A stretch of 64,000 nucleotides of DNA. Origin: Streptomyces sp. CB02058. Its GTDB lineage: Bacteria > Actinomycetota > Actinomycetes > Streptomycetales > Streptomycetaceae. Numbering within the stretch: position 1 is the first letter of the stretch; each line of letters opens with the position of its first letter. Of this stretch, positions 16,678 to 24,594 are shown piece by piece. Both the position numbers and the translations under genes were made by a program. The notes under the pieces were generated by a model that worked only from the letters and a program-made list of their open reading frames with translations, did not search any database and was not told the origin of the DNA. The stretch is from the NCBI RefSeq assembly GCF_001905505.1, contig NZ_LIPG01000003.1:1054001-1118000 (forward strand). Direction: 5' to 3'.

Positions 16678-17709
16678 ATGAGTCGCCGCACCAGCCGCCG
16701 AATCCCCTCGCTGCCGTCCTGGCTGCCGGTCGACCCGTACATCCTCGCGCTGATCGGCACGGTGGTGCTCGCCGCGCTGCTGCCCGTGTCCGGGACCGGC
16801 GCCGAGGTGGCGGGCGGCGCGTCGACCGGCGCGGTGGCGCTGCTCTTCTTCCTCTACGGGGCGCGGCTCTCGACCGCCGAGGCGCTCGACGGGCTGAAGC
16901 ACTGGCGGCTCCACCTCACCGTCCTGGCCTGCACCTTCGTGGCGTTCCCGCTGCTCGGACTCGCCAGCCACGGGCTGGTGCCGTACGTGCTGACCCCGCA
17001 GCTCCAGGACGGCTTCCTCTTCCTGTGCCTGGTGCCCTCGACGATCCAGTCCTCGATCGCCTTCACCTCGATGGCCCGCGGCAACGTGCCGGCGGCCATC
17101 TGCGCGGGCTCCTTCTCAAGCATCGCCGGGATCGTGTTCACCCCGCTGCTCGCCGCCGTACTGCTCGGCGGCAGCGCGGGAGGGTTCTCGGCAGACTCCC
17201 TCGTGAAGATCGTCCTCCAGCTGCTGGTGCCGTTCCTCGCGGGACAGCTGCTGCGCCGCTGGGTCGGGGGCTTCATCGGCCGCCACCGCAAGGTGCTCGG
17301 CTACGTCGACCGCGGCTCGATCCTGCTCGTCGTCTACACGGCCTTCAGCGAGGGAATGGTGGCGGGGATCTGGCACCAGGTCACCCCGGCCAGGCTCGGC
17401 GCGCTGCTCGGCGCCGAGGCCGTACTCCTGGCCCTGATGCTCTCGCTCAGCTGGTTCGGGGCGAAGCGGCTCGGCTTCGGGCGCGCGGACCGCATCGCCA
17501 TCCAGTTCGCCGGGTCGAAGAAGAGCCTGGCGGCAGGGCTGCCCATGGCCAGCGTCCTCTTCGGGGCGCACGCGAGCCTCGCGGTGCTGCCCCTGATGCT
17601 CTTCCACCAGATGCAGCTGATGGTCTGCGCGGTGATCGCCAAGCGCCGCTCGCGCGATCCGCTCCCGGAGGAGGAGACCGCGGCGCAGCGACCGGTGCCG
17701 GTGAGCTGA
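16678..17709 (+). CDS. Bile acid:sodium symporter family transporter
   Basis: A 343-residue polytopic membrane protein with about ten hydrophobic helices, in the BASS/SBF-like group. DPYILALIGTVVLAALLPV begins the first helix; LFFLYGARLSTAEALDGL, the LVPSTIQSSIAFTSMARGN stretch and the C-terminal IQFAGSKKSLAAGLPMA are the discontinuous-helix and sodium-site regions of the fold. The ATG at 16678 was chosen over three upstream in-frame ATGs because it follows GGAG and begins the conserved N-terminus. It imports an organic anion with sodium; the substrate is unknown. The divergent LysR gene probably regulates it. Confidence 0.9.
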   Translation: MSRRTSRRIPSLPSWLPVDPYILALIGTVVLAALLPVSGTGAEVAGGASTGAVALLFFLYGARLSTAEALDGLKHWRLHLTVLACTFVAFPLLGLASHGLVPYVLTPQLQDGFLFLCLVPSTIQSSIAFTSMARGNVPAAICAGSFSSIAGIVFTPLLAAVLLGGSAGGFSADSLVKIVLQLLVPFLAGQLLRRWVGGFIGRHRKVLGYVDRGSILLVVYTAFSEGMVAGIWHQVTPARLGALLGAEAVLLALMLSLSWFGAKRLGFGRADRIAIQFAGSKKSLAAGLPMASVLFGAHASLAVLPLMLFHQMQLMVCAVIAKRRSRDPLPEEETAAQRPVPVS

Positions 17710-17727
17710 CCCGGCCGGAGCCGGAGA

Positions 17728-17769
17728 GGGCCCGGCCGGCGCAGGGGGCGCTCCCCGCCGGCCGGACCC
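17728..17769. terminator. Terminator between convergent symporter and fdhD genes
   Basis: Arms GGGCCCGGCCGGCG and CGCCGGCCGGACCC (14 bp, one mismatch) with a 14-base loop lie between the two convergent stop codons. Confidence 0.6.
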
Positions 17770-17796
17770 CTGCCCCGTGCAGCGGGCGGGGCCGCC

Positions 17797-18645
17797 TCAG
17801 CCCTGGCCCACCGCCGCCTCGAGGGCGATGCGGTGGTCACCCGCGTACACGTTCATGGACTGTCCCCGCAGGAACCCGACGAGGGTCAGTCCGCTCTCGG
17901 CCGCGAGGTCCACGGCCAGCGACGACGGCGCCGACACCGCCGCGAGCACCGGTATCCCCGCCATCACCGCCTTCTGCGCCAACTCGAAGGAAGCCCGCCC
18001 GGACACCAGCAGGATCACCTGCGAGAGCGGCAGGCGGTCGTCCGTCAGGGCGCGCCCCACGAGCTTGTCGACCGCGTTGTGCCGGCCGACGTCCTCCCGG
18101 ATGTCCAGCAGCTCGCCCTCCGTCGAGAACAGCGCCGCGGCGTGCAGGCCCCCGGTCCGGTCGAACACCCGCTGCGCGTCGCGCAGCCGGTCGGGGAGAG
18201 CGGCGAGCAGCGCGGGTGTCACCCGGACCGGGGGAGTGTCGGCGACGGGATGGCGGGTGGTGGTGCGCACGGCGTCGAGGCTGGCCTTGCCGCACAGCCC
18301 GCAGGACGAGGTGGTGTAGACGTTGCGCTCCAGCGTGATGTCGGGGACCACGACGCCCGGCGCGAGCTTCACGTCCACCACGTTGTACGTGTTCACGCCG
18401 TCCGCCGTCGCCCCGGCGCAGTAGACGATCGACTGCACCTCGGAGCCCTCACCGATCACGCCCTCGCTCACCAGGAAGCCCGCCGCCAGCGCGAAGTCGT
18501 CGCCCGGGGTCCGCATCGTGATGGCGAGCGGCCTGCCGTTCAGCCGGATCTCGAGAGGTTCCTCGGCGACGAGGGTGTCGGGACGGGTCGTGACCGCCCC
18601 GTCCCGGATGCGGATGGTGCGGCGACGCTCGGTGACCCGTCCCAT
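17797..18645 (-). CDS. fdhD: Formate dehydrogenase accessory sulfurtransferase FdhD
   Basis: A 282-residue FdhD-family protein that passes sulfur from a cysteine desulfurase to the molybdenum cofactor of formate dehydrogenase. The functional CxxC loop is SSCGLCGKAS with C115 and C118. TMRTPGDDFALAAGFLVSEG, DIREDVGRHNAVDKLVG and VSGRASFELAQKA are the family blocks. It is the last gene of the formate dehydrogenase operon, five bases after the Fe-S subunit gene. Its presence supports a true Mo/W-bisMGD formate dehydrogenase here rather than a nitrate reductase-like enzyme. Confidence 0.95.
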   Translation of the reverse strand: MGRVTERRRTIRIRDGAVTTRPDTLVAEEPLEIRLNGRPLAITMRTPGDDFALAAGFLVSEGVIGEGSEVQSIVYCAGATADGVNTYNVVDVKLAPGVVVPDITLERNVYTTSSCGLCGKASLDAVRTTTRHPVADTPPVRVTPALLAALPDRLRDAQRVFDRTGGLHAAALFSTEGELLDIREDVGRHNAVDKLVGRALTDDRLPLSQVILLVSGRASFELAQKAVMAGIPVLAAVSAPSSLAVDLAAESGLTLVGFLRGQSMNVYAGDHRIALEAAVGQG

Positions 18646-18650
18646 AGCCG

Positions 18651-19511
18651 TTAAACCCGATTCTGTACGTGTTGGAAGCCGAAACGGCCCTTGATACAGA
18701 GGTTGCCATGGGTCACCGGGTTGTCGTGCGGCGAGGTGACCTTGACGATCTCGTTGTCCTGCACGTGGAGCGTCACGTTGCAGCCCACGCCGCAGTAGGC
18801 GCAGACGGTCGTGGTCCGCGTCTGCGCGGGCTCGTCCCACGTCCCCGCCTCCCGCATGCCGAACTCTGTGCTGAACGAAAGCGCACCGGTCGGGCACACC
18901 TCGATGCAGTTCCCGCAGAAGACACAGGCCGAGTCGGGGAGCGCGGCATCGTGCTCGGTGGAGATCCGGGCGTCGAAACCGCGCCCCGAGACCGCGATCG
19001 CGAAGGTGTTCTGCCACTGCTCTCCGCAGGCGTCCACGCACTTGTAGCAGAGGATGCACTTGTCGTAGTCGCGTACGTAGAGGTCGTTGTCGATCTTCGG
19101 CTGTTCGTTGACCCTGGCGGCCTCCGCGCCGAAGCGTCCGGGCTTCGCGTCGTACTCCTTGATCCACTCGGCGGCGCGCGGGGTCGTCGACAGGTCCGTG
19201 GACGAGGCCAGCAGCTCCAGGACCACCTTCCGGCTGTGCCGGGCCCGCTCGGTGTCGGTGCGGACCGTCATGCCCGGCTCGGCGCGCCGGGAGCAGGCGG
19301 GGGCGAGCGTGCGGGAGCCCTCCACCTCGACCACGCACACCCGGCAGGCGTTCTTCGGGGTCAGCGTGTCCCCCTGGCACAGGGTCGGAATGTCCTTGCC
19401 CGCCGACCGGCAGGCGTCCAGGATCGTCGAGCCCTCGGGGACCCGGGTCTCGGCGCCGTCCAGCGTGAACGAGACGAGACGGCGCGGCGGCTGAAGCGGC
19501 ACAGCGGTCAC
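18651..19511 (-). CDS. Formate dehydrogenase Fe-S module (detached N-terminal part of the catalytic subunit)
   Basis: A 286-residue iron-sulfur protein with, in order, a [2Fe-2S] ferredoxin domain (IPTLCQGDTLTPKNACRVC), NuoG-like [4Fe-4S] ligands (YDKCILCYKCVDACGEQW and SACVFCGNCIEVCPTGAL), and a C-terminal molybdopterin-type Fe4S4 domain (CAYCGVGCNVTLHV ... GNLCIKGRFGF). In most soluble NAD-linked enzymes (FdsA-like) these domains are fused in front of the catalytic domain; here they form a separate gene located downstream of it. The GTG start overlaps the NuoE-NuoF stop by GTGA. It should relay electrons between the Mo site and the flavin subunit. Confidence 0.88.
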   Translation of the reverse strand: MTAVPLQPPRRLVSFTLDGAETRVPEGSTILDACRSAGKDIPTLCQGDTLTPKNACRVCVVEVEGSRTLAPACSRRAEPGMTVRTDTERARHSRKVVLELLASSTDLSTTPRAAEWIKEYDAKPGRFGAEAARVNEQPKIDNDLYVRDYDKCILCYKCVDACGEQWQNTFAIAVSGRGFDARISTEHDAALPDSACVFCGNCIEVCPTGALSFSTEFGMREAGTWDEPAQTRTTTVCAYCGVGCNVTLHVQDNEIVKVTSPHDNPVTHGNLCIKGRFGFQHVQNRV

Positions 19512-21376
19512 TTGTAGACCCCCAGACGGTCGATGGCGGACTCCACGGCATTCCACGCGGTCTGGCCCAGACCGCAGATCGAGGCGTCCCGCATGGCCCG
19601 GCCCACCTCCCTCATGAGCGCGATGTCCTCGGCGGCCCCGGCTCCCGTACGGTCGACGATCCGGTGCAGCGCCTCCTCCTGGCGGACCGTGCCCACCCGG
19701 CAGGGCACGCACTGGCCGCACGACTCGTCGCGGAAGAACTCGGCGATCCGCAGCAGCACCCGGGGGAGCTCCACCGAGTCGTCCAGGACCAGCACCACAC
19801 CCGAACCGAGCGTCGTCCCCGCGGCGCGGGTGCCCTCGAAGGTGAGCGGGACGTCCAGCTCGTCGGGGCGTACGAAGCCGCCCGCCGCGCCCCCGAGGAG
19901 CACGGCCCGCAACCGCTCGGGCGAGCCCGCCAGTTCGAGGAGCTCGCGCAGGGTTGCCCCGAAGGGCAGTTCGTAGACGCCGGGGCGGTCCACCTGCCCG
20001 GAGACGCAGAACAGTTTCGTCCCGGTGGAGGTCTCCGTGCCGGTCGCGGCGTAGGCGGCGGCGCCCTGCTCCAGGATCGGCAGCACGTTCACCAGCGTCT
20101 CGACGTTGTTGACGGCGGTCGGTTTGCCGAAGAGCCCCTTCTCCACGGGGAAGGGCGGCTTGGAGCGCGGCTCCCCGCGCTGCCCCTCGATCGAGTTGAA
20201 GATCGCGGTCTCCTCGCCGCAGATGTAGGCGCCGGCACCGCGCCGGATCTCGATGTCGAAGGCGTAGCCCTGCCCGAGCACGTCGGGGCCGAGCAGCCCC
20301 CGGGTGCGGGCGCTCCTCAGGGCGTGGGCGAGCCGTTCGTACGCCCGGGGGTACTCCCCGCGCAGATAGACGTAACCCTGGTGGGCTCCGATCGCGTACC
20401 CGGCGATCGTCATCGCCTCGACCAGGGCGTAAGGGTCGCCCTCCATCAGCACCCGGTCCTTGAAGGTGCCCGGCTCGCTCTCGTCAGCGTTGCAGACCAG
20501 GTAGTGCGGGCCGTCCGCCTGCTGCGCGGTGGCCTGCCACTTGCGTCCGGTGGGGAAGGCCGCGCCGCCCCGCCCGACGAGCCCGGCGTCCAGCACCTCG
20601 CGGATCACGCCCGCGGGGCCCAGCGCGAACGCGCGGCGCAGAGCGGTGTAGCCACCGGTGGAGCGGTAGTCGTCCAGCGAGGCGGGATCGACGGTGCCGA
20701 TGCGCCGCAGGAGCACGAGGGAGGGGTCGCCCGCCTGGGGGACCGCCGCCGGGGCGGGGGGTTCCGGCGGGGCGGCCTCGGGCGTACGGGCCGCCGCGAC
20801 GAGGTCCGGGGCGGTGGCGGGGGCGACGACCGCCGCGGTGCGCGGCGCCTCCTCCGAGGGCTGACCGGGTTCCGGTCCGGACCTCAACAGGATTGCTGCC
20901 GGGGCTCGTTCGCAGAGGCCGAGGCAGGGGCTCTCCTGCCAGACCGCGCCCTCGGCGGGGGTGCCGGGCGGGCCGAGGCGCTCGGTGAGGTCCGCGCACA
21001 CCGACGCCGAGCCGCGCGCCGCGCACGCCAGGTCCGTACAGACGTGCAGGACCTTCGCGGGGCGGGGCCGCACCGAGAACATGGCGTAGAAGGTCGCGAC
21101 GCCGTATGCCTCCGCCGGGGCCACCGTCAGTCGCCGGCAGATGTAGCCGAGCGCGCCCTCGCTGATCCAGCCCACCCGGTCGTTCACCGCGTGCAGCGCG
21201 GGCAGCAGCTGGTCGCGGCGGTCCTTGGCCGCCGAGGCACCGCCCCTCGCCCAGCGCAGATCCTCGTCCGTGCGCTCGTCGGCACCCTCCCAGCCGGACG
21301 GCGGCGGGCCCAACAGGGCATCCACCGCGTCCCGTTCGGCCTCGGAGGGGGCGGCGTCGGTGTACCTCAGGTCCAT
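19508..21376 (-). CDS. NuoE-NuoF fusion: NAD-binding diaphorase subunit of formate dehydrogenase
   Basis: A 622-residue fusion. Residues about 1-165 are NuoE-like, with the thioredoxin-fold [2Fe-2S] cysteines in HVCTDLACAARGS and QESPCLGLCERAP. A proline/alanine-rich linker follows. The rest is NuoF-like: GLVGRGGAAFPTGRKW (FMN/NADH loop), CNADESEPGTFKDR, GAGAYICGEETAIFNSIEG, an SLBB segment, and the C-terminal [4Fe-4S] motif ESCGQCVPCRVGT with a final cysteine in ICGLGQ. It reduces NAD with electrons from formate in the cytoplasm. The start at 21376 overlaps the catalytic-subunit gene by ten bases. Confidence 0.93.
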   Translation of the reverse strand: MDLRYTDAAPSEAERDAVDALLGPPPSGWEGADERTDEDLRWARGGASAAKDRRDQLLPALHAVNDRVGWISEGALGYICRRLTVAPAEAYGVATFYAMFSVRPRPAKVLHVCTDLACAARGSASVCADLTERLGPPGTPAEGAVWQESPCLGLCERAPAAILLRSGPEPGQPSEEAPRTAAVVAPATAPDLVAAARTPEAAPPEPPAPAAVPQAGDPSLVLLRRIGTVDPASLDDYRSTGGYTALRRAFALGPAGVIREVLDAGLVGRGGAAFPTGRKWQATAQQADGPHYLVCNADESEPGTFKDRVLMEGDPYALVEAMTIAGYAIGAHQGYVYLRGEYPRAYERLAHALRSARTRGLLGPDVLGQGYAFDIEIRRGAGAYICGEETAIFNSIEGQRGEPRSKPPFPVEKGLFGKPTAVNNVETLVNVLPILEQGAAAYAATGTETSTGTKLFCVSGQVDRPGVYELPFGATLRELLELAGSPERLRAVLLGGAAGGFVRPDELDVPLTFEGTRAAGTTLGSGVVLVLDDSVELPRVLLRIAEFFRDESCGQCVPCRVGTVRQEEALHRIVDRTGAGAAEDIALMREVGRAMRDASICGLGQTAWNAVESAIDRLGVYK

Positions 21377-23322
21377 GCGGGCACCAGCTTCTCTATCCGT
21401 ACGGCGGAGGCCTTGAACTCGGCGGTGCCCGCGATCGGGCAGTTCGCCTCGATGGTCAGCTGGTTGGTGTCGACCTCGTCCGGGAAGTGCATCGTCATGA
21501 AGGCGAGCCCCGGCCGCAGTCCCGGATCGATCCAGACCGGCGCGGTGACACTGCCGCGCCTGGACGACACCCGCACCTCCTCGCCCACGGCGACGCCGTA
21601 GGACTCCGCGTCCTCCGGGCAGAGTTCGATGTACTCGCCCCGGCGCAGCGGGGATGCGTAACTTCCGCTCTGCACACCGGTGTTGTACGAGTCCAGCCGT
21701 CGCCCCGTCGTCAGCCGCAGCGGATAGGTCTCGTCGGTGAGATCGACCGGCGGGTCGTGCTGAACCAGGCCGAACGGGGCCGCGCGGCCCCTGAGCGCGG
21801 GGTCGGTCTCCCAGAGCCGGGCGTGCAGGAAGCTGGAGGGCAGCTTCTCCGTGTCGGGGCAGGGCCATTGGAGCCCCTGGTGCTCGGCGAGCCGCTCGTA
21901 CGTCATTCCGAAGTGGTCGGGAGACAGGGAGCGCAGCTCGTTCCACACGGCCTCGGCGTCGTCGAACTTCCATTCGTGGCCCAGCCGTCCGGCCATCGCG
22001 CAGATGATGTCGATGTCCTCGCGGGCCTCACCGGGCGGGACGAGCGCGGCGCGCACCCGCTGGACCCTCCGTTCGCTGTTGGTCGTCGTGCCGTCCGTCT
22101 CCGCCCAGGCGGCCGTGGCGGGCAGGACGACATCGGCGAGTTCGGCGGTCCTCGTCAGGAAGATGTCCTGGACGACGAGGTGGTCGAGGGACTTCAGCCG
22201 GCGCACGGCCTGGTCGCTGTCCGCCTCCGACTGGGCCGGGTTCTCCCCGATGCAGTACACCGCGCGCAGCTCGCCCGTCTCCATGGCCTCGAACATCTCG
22301 GTGAGCGTCTTTCCGTACCTCGGCTGGATGACGGTGTCCCAGGACCGCTCGAACTTCTGCCGGACGGGCAAATCGAGGATGTCCTGGAAGCCGGGCAGCC
22401 TGTTGGGGATGGCGCCCATGTCGCCGCCGCCCTGCACGTTGTTCTGGCCGCGCAGTGGCTGGACCCCGGAGCCGTACCGTCCGACGTGACCGGTGAGCAG
22501 GCAGAGGTTGATCAGCGCGCGGACGTTGTCGGTGCCGTTGTGGTGCTCGGTGATGCCCAGGGTCCAGCAGAGCTGGGCGCGTTCGGCCGTCGCGTAGGCG
22601 TGGGCGAGGTCCCGGATCGCCTCGGCGGGGACCCCGGTCACCTTCTCGGCGGCGGTGAGGGTCCAGGGTTCGACGAGCGCCGCGTACTCCTCGTACCCAC
22701 TGGTCGCGCGGTCCACGAAGGCATGGTTGACCAGCCCGGCGTGGATGATCTCGCGGCCGATCGCGTGGGCGAGCGGGATGTCCGTGCCGACGTTGAGGCC
22801 GAGCCAGCTCTCCGCCCACTCGGCGGTCGAGGTGCGGCGCGGGTCGACGGCGTGCATCCGGGCGCCGTTGCGGATGCCCTTCAGTACGTGCTGGAAGAAG
22901 ATCGGGTGCGCGAAACGGGCGTTGGAGCCCCACATCACGATCAGGTCGGTGTGCTCCACCTCCGCGTACGAGGAGGTGCCGCCGCCGGAGCCGAAGGCGG
23001 CCGAGAGCCCGGCGACGCTCGGCGCGTGGCAGGTGCGGTTGCAGGAGTCGACGTTGTTGGTGCCCATCACGACCCGGGTGAACTTCTGCGCCACGTAGTT
23101 CATCTCGTTGGTGGCCCTGGCGCAGGAGAGCATCGCGAAGGCATCGGGTCCGAATGCCTCGCGGGTCCGCCGGAATCCGGCGGCGGCCCGGGTCAGGGCC
23201 TCGTCCCAGGTCGCACGGCGCAGCACGCCGTCCTCGGAGCGGACGAGGGGGTGGGTGAGGCGTTCGTACGTCTTCGGCTGCCGGCCCTTGCGGTTCCGGC
23301 CGCCTGTGCGGTCGCTGGTCAT
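21367..23322 (-). CDS. Formate dehydrogenase catalytic (molybdopterin) domain protein
   Basis: A 651-residue molybdopterin oxidoreductase. NNVDSCNRTCHAPSVAGLS places the presumed Mo-ligand cysteine at C98, equivalent to the Cys/Sec of formate dehydrogenases (CHSP in FdsA-like enzymes). It lacks the N-terminal Fe4S4 domain, which is supplied by the gene at 18651-19511. YCIGENPAQSEADSDQ, DIFLTRTAELADVVLPATAAWAE and TTNSERRVQRVR are bisMGD-binding segments; the C-terminal part (LRLTTGRRLDSYNTG...) is the molydopterin-dinucleotide-binding domain. It oxidises formate to CO2. Coupled (ATGA) to the ketopantoate reductase-like gene upstream. Confidence 0.92.
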   Translation of the reverse strand: MTSDRTGGRNRKGRQPKTYERLTHPLVRSEDGVLRRATWDEALTRAAAGFRRTREAFGPDAFAMLSCARATNEMNYVAQKFTRVVMGTNNVDSCNRTCHAPSVAGLSAAFGSGGGTSSYAEVEHTDLIVMWGSNARFAHPIFFQHVLKGIRNGARMHAVDPRRTSTAEWAESWLGLNVGTDIPLAHAIGREIIHAGLVNHAFVDRATSGYEEYAALVEPWTLTAAEKVTGVPAEAIRDLAHAYATAERAQLCWTLGITEHHNGTDNVRALINLCLLTGHVGRYGSGVQPLRGQNNVQGGGDMGAIPNRLPGFQDILDLPVRQKFERSWDTVIQPRYGKTLTEMFEAMETGELRAVYCIGENPAQSEADSDQAVRRLKSLDHLVVQDIFLTRTAELADVVLPATAAWAETDGTTTNSERRVQRVRAALVPPGEAREDIDIICAMAGRLGHEWKFDDAEAVWNELRSLSPDHFGMTYERLAEHQGLQWPCPDTEKLPSSFLHARLWETDPALRGRAAPFGLVQHDPPVDLTDETYPLRLTTGRRLDSYNTGVQSGSYASPLRRGEYIELCPEDAESYGVAVGEEVRVSSRRGSVTAPVWIDPGLRPGLAFMTMHFPDEVDTNQLTIEANCPIAGTAEFKASAVRIEKLVPAWT

Positions 23323-24308
23323 GGTGCGCTCCCTGCTGGGGCCGAGGAGGTGGTGGCGAGGAGATCCGCGAGCGCGTGCACGGCGCGCAGCGTCGGTACG
23401 GGCGTTCCGGCCAGTTCGGCCAGCTCGACGACGGCCGCGAGCAGCACGTCGAGTTCGAGGGGTTTGCCCTTCTCCAGGTCCTGGAGGGTGGATGTCTTGT
23501 GGTCGCCGACGCGCTCCGCGCCCGCGATGCGCCGCTCCACGGAGATCTCGGGGCGGCAGCCGACGGCAGCCGCCACATCGAGGGTTTCGCGCATCATCGA
23601 CTCCACGAGTGCGCGGGTGTCCGGATGGCGGCAGATCTGGCCCATGGTGGCCCGGGCCAGCGCGCTGATCGGGTTGAAGGAGATGTTGCCGAGCAGTTTG
23701 ATCCAGATGTCGTTGCGCAGATCGGACTCCACGGGGCACTTGAGCCCGCCGGCGACCATGGCCTCACTGAAGTCCAGACAGCGTGTGGAGACCGTGCGGT
23801 CCGGCTCGCCGATGGAGAACCGGGTGCCTTCGAGATGGCGTACGACACCGGGCGCCTCGATCTCGGTGGCGGCGTAGACCACGCACCCGATGGCGCGTTC
23901 GGGCGGCAGGGTGGCGCTCACCGAGCCCGCGGGGTCGACGCTGTCGAGTCTGCGCCCGGTGTAGGGGCCCGCCAGTCCGTGGAAGTACCACCAGGGGATG
24001 CCGTTCTGAGCGGCGATCACGGCGGTGTCCTCGTGCATCAGCGGGTGTACCAGCGGTCCTGATCGTGCGTACGAGTTCGCCTTGAGGCCGAGGAAGACAT
24101 AGTCGACGGGCCCGACGTCCGACGGATCGTCGGTGGCGGCGGGCCGTGCGGTGAAGTCACCGCGCGGGCTGATGACGCGCACACCGTCGCGGCGCATGGC
24201 CGCCAGGTGCGGACCCCGGGCGATGAGATGGACCTCGGCGCCTGCGCGGTGGAGCGCGGCCCCGACATAGGCGCCGATGGCTCCGGCGCCGACAACTGCG
24301 ACTTTCAC
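23319..24308 (-). CDS. 2-dehydropantoate 2-reductase (ketopantoate reductase) family protein
   Basis: A 329-residue ApbA/PanE-fold protein. The N-terminal Rossmann motif is VAVVGAGAIGAYVG; KANSYA follows the first beta-alpha unit, and the C-terminal domain has the conserved SDLRNDIWIKLLGNISFNPISALA with the catalytic lysine. The classical reaction is NADPH reduction of ketopantoate to pantoate for CoA synthesis, but paralogs in catabolic operons reduce other 2-keto acids. It is the first gene of the formate dehydrogenase operon and its stop overlaps the catalytic-subunit ATG, which suggests a catabolic 2-oxo/2-hydroxy-acid role rather than housekeeping panE. Confidence 0.88.
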   Translation of the reverse strand: MKVAVVGAGAIGAYVGAALHRAGAEVHLIARGPHLAAMRRDGVRVISPRGDFTARPAATDDPSDVGPVDYVFLGLKANSYARSGPLVHPLMHEDTAVIAAQNGIPWWYFHGLAGPYTGRRLDSVDPAGSVSATLPPERAIGCVVYAATEIEAPGVVRHLEGTRFSIGEPDRTVSTRCLDFSEAMVAGGLKCPVESDLRNDIWIKLLGNISFNPISALARATMGQICRHPDTRALVESMMRETLDVAAAVGCRPEISVERRIAGAERVGDHKTSTLQDLEKGKPLELDVLLAAVVELAELAGTPVPTLRAVHALADLLATTSSAPAGSAP

Positions 24309-24353
24309 GGGGCTCTCCGTTCGGTGAGAGGACCGAGCGAGGGTGTCAAGTCG

Positions 24354-24374
24354 ACAGAATATTGTCTACAGTAT
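24354..24374. promoter_or_regulatory. Operator-like site upstream of the formate dehydrogenase operon
   Basis: Read on the minus strand, the site is ATACTGTAGACAATATTCTG plus one T, 46 bp upstream of the first gene of the operon. Its core ACTGTAGACAA matches ACTGTAGACGA before the GntR gene (25571-25589) and ACAGTCGACGA inside the palindrome at 53297-53320. The AT-rich composition stands out in this GC-rich region. Confidence 0.5.
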
Positions 24375-24532
24375 GCCTTCGTGGAGGGTCAATACTCATG
24401 ACAGTGGGTGCCTGGCCGTCTTGTCCCCGGCCACTTTTCCGGGGGACGTCGGAGTGTCCGCGTGAGTTCCCGGGGAGCTGTTCGAGACGCTCCAACCTCG
24501 GGCCCGTATTCCTGTGGGGTTACGTGCCCCTG

Positions 24533-24544
24533 TACCGATCGGTA
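24533..24544. promoter_or_regulatory. Perfect 12-bp palindrome upstream of the KAS III gene
   Basis: TACCGATCGGTA is fully self-complementary and ends 50 bp before the ATG at 24595. Such sites are typical operators of TetR-family repressors. No TetR gene is in the window. Confidence 0.5.
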
Positions 24545-24594
24545 GCAACCAAGACTGGATTGTTCCTGCCAAACGTAGCGAGGGGAACCCGTAC

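Noticed and set aside
15684..18338. Plus-strand ORF of about 884 codons across lysR, the symporter and fdhD
   Set aside because: Runs across several real genes in both orientations; no family similarity, Arg/Ala/Pro-rich.
21487..23877. Plus-strand ORF of about 796 codons opposite the formate dehydrogenase catalytic gene
   Set aside because: No recognisable family, composition rich in Arg, Gly, Val and His typical of antisense frames in GC-rich DNA, and it overlaps two well-supported genes.
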